From positions 1 through 28,543 of the forward strand of contig JBFWQW010000029.1 of assembly GCA_050249235.1 (NCBI GenBank): a DNA stretch of 28,543 nt, read 5' to 3'. The stretch comes from JAEKLB01 sp050249235 (GTDB taxonomy: Bacteria > Actinomycetota > Acidimicrobiia > Acidimicrobiales > CADCSY01). How positions within the stretch are numbered: position 1 is the stretch's first letter; every line of letters starts with the position of its first letter. The translations under genes were made by a program, and so were the position numbers. Shown here piece after piece: positions 15,887-23,070 of this stretch. The notes below the pieces were generated by a model. The model did not search any database. It worked only from the letters and a program-made list of their open reading frames with translations, and had not been told where the DNA came from.

Positions 15887-15925
15887 GACCGCAGCGCGGT
15901 CGTGCCTTCGTGGCCTGACTACATT
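15887..15925 (+). promoter_or_regulatory. Promoter and dyad upstream of the tannase-like gene
   Basis: A perfect palindrome GACCGC-agc-GCGGTC (15887-15901) covers the expected -35 of a -10 box TACATT (15920-15925). It follows the alcohol dehydrogenase stop by 19 bp. It may be an operator or the end hairpin of the preceding gene. Confidence 0.45.
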
Positions 15926-15971
15926 CGCAAACGGCAGTCTCACCGACGGCCCGGACGACGGGGAGGGCACC

Positions 15972-17996
15972 ATGGGCACCTGGGGCGATGGGTTCGACGC
16001 CGCCTTCGTCGACGTCGACGAGTGGCGGGAGGAGCCGAGACGGCACCGCTACGTCCACGGAGGCTTCGAGGGGACGCACACCCGCTTCTCCTTCTACTTC
16101 CCGCCCGCCGAGCACTACCGGGGCCGCTTCTTCCAGTACCTCGAGGGCGGCGCCGGGGGCCACGAGTCGCTCCTGGCGACGAGCGCCTACGAGGCCTACG
16201 ACTGGATCTTCGATCTCGCCTACGACCAGCTCGGCGGCTACCTGGTCGAGTCGAACCAGGGCCACTTCCACAACGAGGGCACCGGCTTCGCCGACGACGT
16301 CGAGCTCTTCGGGGCGAGCGCGGCGTCGGCACGCTACGCCCGCTCGCTGGCGGCCGAGATGTACGGCGCCCAGCCCCACCACGGCTACGTGTGGGGGCAG
16401 AGCGGCGGTGGATCCCGCTCGATCTACTGCATCGAGAACGCCCCCGACGTCTACGACGGTGCCAGCCCACACGTGATCACCAGCGGCGGCCTCACCCAGC
16501 AGTGGTCGGCGGTCTCCGGCTGGTGGCTCCACGCCCGCGACCGGCTGCCGGAGATCGTCGACGCCGCCTCCCCGGGCGGGAGCGGCGACCCGTTCGAGCA
16601 CCTGAGCGACCCCCAGCGGGAAGCGCTGGCAGCGGTCTACCGGCTCGGCTACCCCCGCGGCGCCGAGAGCCAGCTCTGGTCGTTCGCCCCCTGGCTGTGG
16701 AGCGCGTTCACCGTCGACCCGCAGTACCTGCACGACTTCTGGGACGTGCCGGGCTACCTCGGCCACGACTCACCGGCGTGCGTCGCCCACCTGGTCGTCG
16801 ACCGCACCGCCAAGGTCACGAAGGTCATCCGCCTCAGCGAGCTCGGCCCGAACGTGCTCGTCGCTCGGATCGCCACCGCCGGCGCGGCGTCCGACCAGAG
16901 CTACGGCATCGACGTCGACGCCGACTTCCCCGATCGGCAGGTGCTGTTCGGCTCGAAGCTCACCGTCGTCGACGGCAAGGCGGCCGGCCGGGTCCTCTAC
17001 GTCTCGGGTGCCAGCCGTTCGATGATCATGTCGGCAGGCGAGATGAACAGCGACCTCTTCGACGGCGTCGAGGTGGGCGACGAGGTCCACATCGACAACC
17101 GGGACTTCATCGCCTGGTCGTACTTCCACCGCTACAACCTCGGCCTCGACGGCTACTCGATCGACGACCCCACGACGGGGACGCGGACGCTCGCGCCCGA
17201 GTTCGGCGGCCTCCGGGCCTGGACCGTCGACGGCGTCCCGGTCTTCCCGCAGCGCCCCCCGCTGGCGACGACCGGCGGCGGCACCGGCCACACCGGCCGG
17301 TTCACGGGCAAGGTGATCCACGTCAACGCCACCCACGACTCGATGGTGTGGCCGACCGGCGTGGCCGCCTACGCCCGCAAGGTGCGCGACCATCAGGGCG
17401 ACGCCACCGACGCCGTCTACCGCCTGTGGTGGGTCGAGAACGCCGGCCACGGCGCGCCCGAGTTCATCGGCCCGATGGTCACCGCCGAGAAGGACCCGGG
17501 CGTCTGGCGCAGCCGCCTGGTGTCCTACGACGGCGTGACCTCCCAGGCCCTCCGCGACCTCGTCGCCTGGACCGAGGAGGGCACGGCGCCACCGGCCACG
17601 ACCGGCCACCGCTTCACCGACGACGGCGGGCTCGTCCTCGCCGCCGACCCCGCCGAACGGGCGGGCGTGCAGCCCCTCGCGGCCGCGACCGCCGACGGCG
17701 GGGCCCGGGCCACGGTCTCGGTGGGCGAGCCGGTCCGGTTCGCCGGGTCCGGCGAGATGACGGCCGACGGGGCGATCGTGCAGGCCACGTGGGACTTCGA
17801 GGGGACGGGCCGGGTCGACCACGCCCACCAGCTCAGCGGGCGTGACCGGCGGGTCGACGTCGAGGTCAGCCACGCCTACCCGCGGCCCGGCACCTACTTC
17901 GCCAGCTTCCGGGTGGCCGGTCACCGGGACGGCGCCGACGGCGCCGGGCGGCCGGCCGAGAACCTGGCCCGGGTCCGGGTGGTCGTCCGGGCCTGA
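15972..17996 (+). CDS. Tannase/feruloyl-esterase-like hydrolase with PKD-like tail
   Basis: A 674-aa alpha/beta hydrolase. The nucleophile elbow is GQSGGG (S144) with a probable triad D456 (NATHD) and H493 (NAGHG), an order and spacing seen in the tannase/feruloyl esterase group. About residues 277-390 form an inserted domain between the catalytic halves, at the place of the lid. Residues about 590-674 look like a PKD/Ig-like beta domain (WDFEGTGRVDH, HAYPRPGTYFASFRV). No signal peptide is seen after the ATG, which has GGGGAGGG 4 nt ahead, so an extracellular tail module is attached to an apparently cytoplasmic enzyme. It probably cleaves an ester or carbon-carbon bond of a bulky substrate; this is not established. 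Confidence 0.78.
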   Translation: MGTWGDGFDAAFVDVDEWREEPRRHRYVHGGFEGTHTRFSFYFPPAEHYRGRFFQYLEGGAGGHESLLATSAYEAYDWIFDLAYDQLGGYLVESNQGHFHNEGTGFADDVELFGASAASARYARSLAAEMYGAQPHHGYVWGQSGGGSRSIYCIENAPDVYDGASPHVITSGGLTQQWSAVSGWWLHARDRLPEIVDAASPGGSGDPFEHLSDPQREALAAVYRLGYPRGAESQLWSFAPWLWSAFTVDPQYLHDFWDVPGYLGHDSPACVAHLVVDRTAKVTKVIRLSELGPNVLVARIATAGAASDQSYGIDVDADFPDRQVLFGSKLTVVDGKAAGRVLYVSGASRSMIMSAGEMNSDLFDGVEVGDEVHIDNRDFIAWSYFHRYNLGLDGYSIDDPTTGTRTLAPEFGGLRAWTVDGVPVFPQRPPLATTGGGTGHTGRFTGKVIHVNATHDSMVWPTGVAAYARKVRDHQGDATDAVYRLWWVENAGHGAPEFIGPMVTAEKDPGVWRSRLVSYDGVTSQALRDLVAWTEEGTAPPATTGHRFTDDGGLVLAADPAERAGVQPLAAATADGGARATVSVGEPVRFAGSGEMTADGAIVQATWDFEGTGRVDHAHQLSGRDRRVDVEVSHAYPRPGTYFASFRVAGHRDGADGAGRPAENLARVRVVVRA

Positions 17997-18028
17997 CCGG
18001 GCCGCGGGTGGCCGCCCCGGCCGGCGGT

Positions 18029-18427
18029 TCAGGCCTGGGCGATGCGGACGAGGTTGCCCGAGGGGTCGCGGAACGCGCAGTCGCGGGCACCCCACGGCTG
18101 GGAGACCGGCTCCTGGAGCACTTCGGCGCCCGACGCCCGGACCTTCTCGAAGGTGGCGTCGAGGTCGTCGGACCGGAAGATCGCGGCCTGCAGCGAGCCC
18201 TGGGTCACGAGGGCCTGGAGGGCGTCGCCCTCGGCCTGGGAGCGGCCGCCGTGGGGCTGGGACAGCACGATGTCGACGCCCTGGCCGGGGGCGCCCACCG
18301 TCACCCACCGGAAGCCGTCGGAGGCGACGTCGTTGCGAACCTCGAGTCCGAGCCCGTCGCGGTAGAAGCGGAGGGCCTCGTCGGGGTCGTTGACGAGGAT
18401 GAACATCGCGGAGAGGTCGACTGCCAT
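18029..18427 (-). CDS. VOC (glyoxalase-fold) protein
   Basis: A 132-aa vicinal-oxygen-chelate protein with the two beta-alpha-beta-beta-beta modules of the glyoxalase fold: MFILVNDPDEALRFYRDGLGLEV and, in the second half, AIFRSDDLDATFEKVRASGAEVL ending FRDPSGNLVRI. The last metal ligand position (usually Glu) is occupied by Arg, so it may bind a ligand rather than catalyse. It lies directly downstream of an AraC-type regulator gene but has its own leaderless promoter (TACGGT, 6 nt before ATG). Confidence 0.9.
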   Translation of the reverse strand: MAVDLSAMFILVNDPDEALRFYRDGLGLEVRNDVASDGFRWVTVGAPGQGVDIVLSQPHGGRSQAEGDALQALVTQGSLQAAIFRSDDLDATFEKVRASGAEVLQEPVSQPWGARDCAFRDPSGNLVRIAQA

Positions 18428-18433
18428 GTGACG

Positions 18434-18439
18434 ACCGTA
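18434..18439 (-). promoter_or_regulatory. Leaderless promoter -10 of the VOC gene
   Basis: TACGGT on the minus strand ends 6 nt before the ATG at 18427. No ribosome site is present. Confidence 0.6.
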
Positions 18440-18508
18440 CGATCGCCGGCCCGCCGGATGCTTCTCCGATCCTGCTCGGCCGGGCTGGGCCGGCCGGGGG
18501 CGGGGCGC

Positions 18509-18919
18509 TCAGGCGTTCGCCGGTGTCCGCCTGGGCCGGGTGGCGACCTTGCTCACGCAGGCCGGCACGACCTCGCCGTCGCGGTGGTCGCGGGCCCGGT
18601 AGCCCGACGGCGTCTCGCCGACGATCTCGGTGAAGCGGGAGCTGAACGAGCCGAGCGACGTGCACCCGACCGCGAAGCAGGTGTCGGTGACCGACATCCC
18701 CTGACGCAGCAGGGCCTTCGCCCGCTCGATGCGGCGCGTCATGAGGTAGGCGTAGGGCGTCTCGCCGTAGGTGGCCCGGAACCGGCGGGCGAAGTGGGCC
18801 GGCGACATGAGCGCGGCGCTGGCCATGGCGGGGACCCGGAGGGGCTGGGAGTACTCCCGGTCCATCAGGTCACGGGCACGGCGGAGGTGGGCGAGATCGG
18901 CGATCTCTTCCGGCGTCAT
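18509..18919 (-). CDS. AraC-family transcriptional regulator, DNA-binding domain only
   Basis: A 136-aa protein with the two helix-turn-helix motifs of the AraC/XylS family at about residues 25-75 (MASAALMSPAHFARRFRATY) and 75-110 (SVTDTCFAVGCTSLGSFSSR, then GETPSGYR). There is no N-terminal sensor domain. It is 81 bp upstream of the VOC gene on the same strand. Because the regulator lacks a sensor, the VOC protein could supply ligand binding; this is an inference from the pairing. Its own start is leaderless (TACCGT, 7 nt before ATG). Confidence 0.92.
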   Translation of the reverse strand: MTPEEIADLAHLRRARDLMDREYSQPLRVPAMASAALMSPAHFARRFRATYGETPYAYLMTRRIERAKALLRQGMSVTDTCFAVGCTSLGSFSSRFTEIVGETPSGYRARDHRDGEVVPACVSKVATRPRRTPANA

Positions 18920-18926
18920 GCCGACG

Positions 18927-18932
18927 ACGGTA
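18927..18932 (-). promoter_or_regulatory. Leaderless promoter -10 of the AraC-type gene
   Basis: TACCGT on the minus strand, 7 nt before the ATG at 18919. Confidence 0.6.
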
Positions 18933-19045
18933 GGCGACCCCCCGTCCCATCGGACGGGCCCCGGCCCTCCAGACCTGGCGGGTGGGGCAACGTCCTGGCG
19001 GGGTCACGGGTCACGGGGTGACGGGGTGGGACGGCGGCGGCGTCG

Positions 19046-19051
19046 TACGGT
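19046..19051 (+). promoter_or_regulatory. Leaderless promoter -10 of the leader ORF/DUF2007 unit
   Basis: TACGGT, 6 nt before the ATG at 19058. This spacing puts the transcript start on the ATG of the leader ORF. Confidence 0.55.
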
Positions 19052-19057
19052 GCGTGC

Positions 19058-19117
19058 ATGTCGAGCACCGTTGCGTCGCCATCGCCGCTGGGCCGACCGG
19101 GGCGGGGCGACGGGTGA
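19058..19117 (+). CDS. 19-aa leaderless leader ORF
   Basis: ATG directly at the predicted transcript start; the ORF runs 19 codons and its TGA overlaps the GTG of the next gene as GTGA. The peptide is rich in Ser, Pro and Gly and has no visible function. It may deliver ribosomes to the DUF2007 start, which has only a weak ribosome site. Confidence 0.45.
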   Translation: MSSTVASPSPLGRPGRGDG

Positions 19118-19485
19118 GCTCGATGGGCAGGCGCCGGGGCCGGCCGACCCGGCCCAAGCGCCGCCAGGGCCATCCCTGGGCCGCATCCCTCCCCCGACCC
19201 CGCGCGGCGCGGGGCCCGAGGTGGCTCCGTCGCATCCTCGACTGGCTCGACCGGCCGGTGGGCGAGGCGCCCGACCCGGCCTCGCTGATCGAGCTCACCA
19301 GGGTGCCCCGACGGATGGACGCGGAGGCGATCGTCCGCCAGCTCGAGCTGCACGGCGTCGCCGCCCACGTGTTCGGCGCCGACGCCGACGGCACCGCCCC
19401 CCACTACGGGCTGGTGCAGGGCAACCGCGTCATGGTGCAGGCCCGCGACGTCGAGCGGGCCAGGAACGCCCTCTCCGGCCGCTGA
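19114..19485 (+). CDS. DUF2007-type small signalling-like protein
   Basis: A 123-aa protein from the GTG at 19114 (an ATG at 19123 would give 120 aa). Residues about 5-50 are very basic and low in complexity (RRRGRPTRPKRRQ). The C-terminal 65 residues fit DUF2007: LTRVPRRMDAEAIVRQLELHG, a short hairpin, and VMVQARDVERARNAL. DUF2007 domains are small ferredoxin-like units proposed to have signalling roles, function unproven. The basic tail could bind nucleic acid. Confidence 0.75.
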   Translation: MSSMGRRRGRPTRPKRRQGHPWAASLPRPRAARGPRWLRRILDWLDRPVGEAPDPASLIELTRVPRRMDAEAIVRQLELHGVAAHVFGADADGTAPHYGLVQGNRVMVQARDVERARNALSGR

Positions 19486-19498
19486 CCCGGGAAGCGAC

Positions 19499-19547
19499 GC
19501 CTTCTGGCGGCCAACCCACAACTCGTGTGGCTCAGGCACCAGGAAGC
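19499..19547. repeat. 49-bp nested palindrome, copy 3
   Basis: Outer arms GCCTTCTGG/CCAGGAAGC, 6-nt flanks, inner stem CCACA/TGTGG and a 5-nt loop. It lies between convergent stop codons at 19485 and 19564. In inverted orientation it aligns with the 13148 element; arm bases differ while pairing is largely kept. Confidence 0.75.
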
Positions 19548-19563
19548 GATCGGCGGCGGGCTC

Positions 19564-20598
19564 CTAGGCCGGGGTGAGCTCGGGGAAGCGGCCGTCGAGG
19601 TCGAGGAAGCCGAGGAGCCAGCCCGTCCCCATGCCGACGTAGATGGTGTTGCCCATGATCGCCCGGCGGGCGGCGTCCGCGTCACGGTCGATCACCGCCA
19701 CGAACGAGGCGTGACTGATCGCCTCCAGGCCGAGGTTCACCACCGTGCTCCAGTGCAGCGACTCGTCGAAGTACTCGTCGGTCCAGCCGTCGTTGGCGCC
19801 GTCGCCCCAGCTGGTGTTCCCGAAGGTGACCCCCCGGGCCCATATCTCGCGGAGGCCCTCCTGGCCCGCCTCGCCGGCGATCACCGCTTCGTAGCGCTCC
19901 GGCGAGGCGGTGACCGCTCGCTCGAACGCCGAGCGCCACACCTTGAGGTACTCGGGCGTGGGCATCTCGTAGTCGACACGCATGAAGTCACGGGGGTTGA
20001 TGCGGACCACGCCCGGCCGGGGGCGGCGGTGGGGGCGGCGCTGCCCGATGGGAGGGTCCTCGGTCTTCACCACCTGGCACCCGGCGTTGTAGGCCGTGTT
20101 CCAGATGGCCCCGGTGCCGGTGCCGTCGTGGAGGAGCTCCTCGACGTAGCGCAGGCAGTCGTCGTCGCTGCCCTGCAGCGCCGTGAACCGGGCGGCCAGC
20201 TGGGCGCCGAGGCCCTGGAGGGGCTCGGCGAAGGGCGGGGCGAGCTGGATCCCCAGCCGCTCCATCGCCGGCGGCATGCCCCAGTTCGTGCGGAGCTCCA
20301 TCCCGCCCCAGTAGGCGCTGACGAAGACCGTCCAGGCCTGTCGGCTCAGCTCGTCGGCCGACGTAGCGCCCTCGAGGATCGGGCCCGAGAGGCGGTCGGT
20401 GATCCAGCCGTTCAAGGCGATCCAGTACGCCTGCGGGGTCGAGAGCGTGTCCGCCGTCGGCGCGAACTCGTCGGCGAGCGACCCGAGGAGCTCGGGCGCC
20501 TCGTCGAGGACGCCGTCGAGCGCCGGGTCGGTCGGCCACTCCCCGACGAACCGCCCGGTCGTGGCTCCGGTCTCTGCGTCCTGCCCTGTGCCCGTCAC
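19564..20598 (-). CDS. Unrecognised 344-aa protein
   Basis: No family is recognised. The frame is open further upstream, but a -10 box TAGGTT 7 nt before the GTG at 20598 fixes the start. The product is soluble, mostly helical, rich in Trp and Tyr (FVSAYWGGMELRTNWG, NTAYNAG), with a basic Pro/Arg loop in the middle (GQRRPHRRPRPG) and a C-terminal half with WARGVTFGNTSWGDGANDGW. Paired Asp/Glu/His residues are present, but no known motif. The neighbours are single genes, giving no clear context. Confidence 0.75.
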   Translation of the reverse strand: MTGTGQDAETGATTGRFVGEWPTDPALDGVLDEAPELLGSLADEFAPTADTLSTPQAYWIALNGWITDRLSGPILEGATSADELSRQAWTVFVSAYWGGMELRTNWGMPPAMERLGIQLAPPFAEPLQGLGAQLAARFTALQGSDDDCLRYVEELLHDGTGTGAIWNTAYNAGCQVVKTEDPPIGQRRPHRRPRPGVVRINPRDFMRVDYEMPTPEYLKVWRSAFERAVTASPERYEAVIAGEAGQEGLREIWARGVTFGNTSWGDGANDGWTDEYFDESLHWSTVVNLGLEAISHASFVAVIDRDADAARRAIMGNTIYVGMGTGWLLGFLDLDGRFPELTPA

Positions 20599-20605
20599 GG
20601 CCCGG

Positions 20606-20611
20606 AACCTA
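20606..20611 (-). promoter_or_regulatory. Leaderless promoter -10 of the 344-aa protein gene
   Basis: TAGGTT on the minus strand, 7 nt before the GTG at 20598. Confidence 0.55.
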
Positions 20612-20640
20612 GACCGCGGCCACGGCCACCGCCCGGGCCC

Positions 20641-20698
20641 GTTCTCTGTCGACCGAAGCGGAACCGCCGAACAACCCCGGCGCAATCGACAAGGAACG
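20641..20698. repeat. GTTCYCTGTCGAC palindrome, copy D
   Basis: Left arm GTTCTCTGTCGAC, right arm ATCGACAAGGAACG. The centre is 31 bp, 8 bp longer than in the other copies, but keeps the CGGAAC and ACCCCGG parts. Confidence 0.7.
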
Positions 20699-20711
20699 AG
20701 GAGACGGGCCT

Positions 20712-21014
20712 TTAGGGCAGGCCCTTGGCGGCCACCGGGACGAGGCGGTTCCCACCGCCGACGGGCGTCGGGGCGGTCCGCCGGACCTCCTTCATGCGAG
20801 GACCCCGGAGGTGGCGGCCGGCGGCCTCCTCGTCCTCGTAGATCTCGAGGGCGAACCACTTGGTGGGGTCGTCGGCGTCGCGGAACCAGGCGTACACCAG
20901 GGTGCCCGGCTCCTCTTCCTCGGCTGCCGCCACCATCGCCTTTGCGAAGGCGTCGGCCTCCTCCTCGGTGACGGTCGCCAGCGTGAACTGGGCGAGCCCG
21001 CAGAGCCGGGTCAT
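20712..21014 (-). CDS. ABM (YgiN-like) monooxygenase-fold protein
   Basis: A 100-aa dimeric alpha-beta-barrel protein of the antibiotic biosynthesis monooxygenase type. The pattern is strand (CGLAQFTLATV), helix (EEEADAFAKAMVAAAEEEEPG), strand pair (LVYAWFRDADDPTKWFALEIYED) and helix (EEAAGRHLRGPRMKEV). The frame is open to 21182, but the ATG at 21014 follows GGAGG and starts the first strand. Such proteins oxidise quinols, degrade haem or act as cofactor-free oxygenases; the substrate is unknown. Confidence 0.85.
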   Translation of the reverse strand: MTRLCGLAQFTLATVTEEEADAFAKAMVAAAEEEEPGTLVYAWFRDADDPTKWFALEIYEDEEAAGRHLRGPRMKEVRRTAPTPVGGGNRLVPVAAKGLP

Positions 21015-21188
21015 GGCGCACCTCCGTCGGGCAGGCGCCGTTCGCCCGCCCTCTGTGTCGACGCTCGTTGTAGCCGACGCAGTGGGCCACCCGACCAGCT
21101 TCGTCGCCAACCGGGGACGGGACTCGCCCGTCCGCCGGCGGCGGCCCGACGGCAGGACGAAGGTCCGGCGGTCACGGCCCACCAGCTC

Positions 21189-21238
21189 GTTCCTTGTCGA
21201 CCCGCCCGGAACGACCCCGGCTGCGTCGACGGAGAACG
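21189..21238. repeat. GTTCYCTGTCGAC palindrome, copy F
   Basis: Left arm GTTCCTTGTCGAC, 23-bp centre with GGAACGACCCCGG, right arm GTCGACGGAGAACG; 50 bp in total. The centre is close to those of copies A and D, so the copies share descent and not only a palindromic outline. Confidence 0.75.
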
Positions 21239-21339
21239 ATCGCGAGCCGTGAGCGCGCCAGCTCGAGCCCGACCGCCTCGCCCGGGGCCGCCGCGGCCCG
21301 GGGTGGTCGGTGCCTGACGGACCGACCGGGCGGTCTGGC

Positions 21340-21345
21340 TACCGT
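21340..21345 (+). promoter_or_regulatory. Leaderless promoter -10 of the aldo/keto reductase gene
   Basis: TACCGT, 6 nt before the ATG at 21352. Confidence 0.6.
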
Positions 21346-21351
21346 GCGGGC

Positions 21352-22185
21352 ATGTCCACCATCGAGGTCGCCGGCAAGGTCGTCCCCCGCCTCGGGTTCG
21401 GGGCCATGCGGGTGATGGGCGCGCTCGGACCCGACGGCACGCCCGACCGGGAGGCGTCCCGCGCCTTGATCCGGCGGGCGGTCGAGCTCGGGACGACGTT
21501 CATCGACACCGCCAACATCTATGGCGACGGCTACTCGGAGGAGGTCATCGCCGAGGCGCTCCACCCCTACGCCGACGACCTCCTCGTCGCCACCAAGGGC
21601 GGCCTGGTGGGCGGCGGGCTCCGCCAGAGCGGCCGGCCGAACACCGACGGCAAGCCCGACAGCCTCAAGCAGGCCTGCGACGCCAGCCTCCAGCGCCTGC
21701 AGCTGGAGACGATCGACCTCTACCAGCTCCACGCCCCCGACCCGGACGTCCCCTTCGAGGACTCCGTCGGCGCGCTGGTCGAGCTCCGCGACGCGGGCAA
21801 GATCCGCCACATCGGGCTCTCGAACGTGGGCCGGAAGCAGATCGCGGCAGCGCTCGCCCTCACGCCCGTCGCCTCGGTCCAGAACCGGTACAACCACGAC
21901 GACCGCGCCTCGGAGGGCGTCCTCGGCATGTGCGAGGAGCACGGCATCGCCTTCCTGCCGTGGGGACCGGTCCAGGTCGGCGACGACCCCACGATCGCGT
22001 CCGTGGCGGCGAAGCACGCCACGACCACCACCCAGGTCGCCCTGGCCTGGCTCCTCGCCCGGTCGCCGGTCATGCTCCCGATCCCCGGCACCTCGTCGAT
22101 CGCCCACCTCGAGGAGAACGTCCGGGCCGCCACCCTGACGCTCGACGACGACGACATCCGGGCGCTCGACGCCATGGCCGCCTGA
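21352..22185 (+). CDS. Aldo/keto reductase
   Basis: A 277-aa NADPH-dependent TIM-barrel oxidoreductase. The full catalytic tetrad is visible: D52 and Y57 (IDTANIYGDG), K82 (VATKGG) and H127 (YQLHAPD). The C-terminal part has PIPGTSSIAHLEENVRA, the phosphate-binding loop for NADPH. An upstream in-frame start exists at 21310, but the -10 box at 21340 and the normal family start favour 21352. It stands alone and is convergent with the HD-like gene. It reduces an aldehyde or ketone; the substrate is open. Confidence 0.95.
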   Translation: MSTIEVAGKVVPRLGFGAMRVMGALGPDGTPDREASRALIRRAVELGTTFIDTANIYGDGYSEEVIAEALHPYADDLLVATKGGLVGGGLRQSGRPNTDGKPDSLKQACDASLQRLQLETIDLYQLHAPDPDVPFEDSVGALVELRDAGKIRHIGLSNVGRKQIAAALALTPVASVQNRYNHDDRASEGVLGMCEEHGIAFLPWGPVQVGDDPTIASVAAKHATTTTQVALAWLLARSPVMLPIPGTSSIAHLEENVRAATLTLDDDDIRALDAMAA

Positions 22186-22258
22186 CCCACGGCCCCGCCG
22201 GGAAGGCGACCCGACACCGACGACGACACGACGACACGGCGGCCCGAGCGCGACCGGA

Positions 22259-22311
22259 GCGAACTGGGTGCCGCTCAAGCCGCTCAGCGGCTTCGGTGGC
22301 GCCCAGTTCGC
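22259..22311. repeat. 53-bp nested palindrome, copy 4
   Basis: 14-bp outer arms (GCGAACTGGGTGCC against GGCGCCCAGTTCGC, one mismatch), 5-nt flanks, inner stem AGCCG/CGGCT and a 5-nt loop. It ends 4 bp before the stop codon of the HD-like gene, between convergent genes. Confidence 0.75.
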
Positions 22312-22314
22312 CCG

Positions 22315-23070
22315 TCAGCCTCGATCGGCCCGACCCCGGAGTCGACCGCTGGCCCGACCGGCCCAACGGCGCAGGGCGACCGAGGGGCGCTCGCGGGCGG
22401 AGAGGGGCAGCACGACGGCGCTGTATCGGCGGCCGAGGGCCAGCGAGGGCGGGATGTCCTCGGCGTGCACCTGGCCGAAGGCGGCGGCGAACGCTTCGGC
22501 CAGGCGGTCGTCGCCGGCGTGGCGGGCCAGGGCCACGATGCCGGCCTCGTCGGCCTCGACGGTGGCGCGGTCCGACCGACCGTCGAGGCTGTAGCGGATC
22601 CGGCCGTCCTCCCACTTGTCGTAGAGGTCACCGAGCTCGAGCTGCACCAGCGTGCGCTCGCCCTCGTCGAGCGCGGCGGGCGCCGCCACGGCCCGTTCCA
22701 AGAGCCCGCCCAGCCGGGCGTGGTGGAGGTCGGTGAGCACCGCCTCGACGGCGGGGTCGACGCCGGCGCGGATGCGGTCGCGCCGCGCCGGGCGCGGGCC
22801 CCGGCCCCGGCCGTCGCCCCAGTCCCCGGTCGTGTAGACGTTGTGCAGGACGCCGGCCGCGACCACGTGGGCGGGCGCGCCGAGCTGACCCGTGACGCTG
22901 GCGACGCCGAGGCCGTGGACGTGGAACGGGGTGCCGTCGACCTCGAAGCGGGCGCTGTGCAGGGGGGTGCCGAAGTCGTAGGCCCGGCGCACGAGCTCGA
23001 GCTCCGCCAGCGGTCGGTCCTGGGCCCGGAGCTGGCGGAACAGCTGCGCCGCCGTCCTCGCCACGATCAT
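22315..23070 (-). CDS. HD-like domain protein of the polysaccharide export operon
   Basis: A 251-aa protein. Residues about 35-90 (GTPLHSARFEV, FHVHGLGVASVTGQLGAP, AAGVLHNVYTTG) resemble the metal-binding His pattern of HD-type hydrolase folds; the HN in LHN replaces the usual HD. It resembles the DUF6817 type, an assignment made from memory. The C-terminus is basic. The ATG overlaps the ATPase stop (ATGA), so it is translated together with the ABC transporter. Its function is unknown; a role in making or controlling the exported glycan is inferred from the position. Confidence 0.78.
   Translation of the reverse strand: MIVARTAAQLFRQLRAQDRPLAELELVRRAYDFGTPLHSARFEVDGTPFHVHGLGVASVTGQLGAPAHVVAAGVLHNVYTTGDWGDGRGRGPRPARRDRIRAGVDPAVEAVLTDLHHARLGGLLERAVAAPAALDEGERTLVQLELGDLYDKWEDGRIRYSLDGRSDRATVEADEAGIVALARHAGDDRLAEAFAAAFGQVHAEDIPPSLALGRRYSAVVLPLSARERPSVALRRWAGRASGRLRGRADRG

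Larger units (their letters stand above)
21015..21351. other. 337-bp gap with a repeat half, a full repeat and a GC hairpin
   Basis: No gene is seen. It holds a left half of the GTTCYCTGTCGAC element (21050-21062, CCTCTGTGTCGAC, with only a weak right side), a full copy at 21189-21238, a CCCGGG-type GC palindrome at 21281-21303 and the promoter of the aldo/keto reductase gene. Confidence 0.6.
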
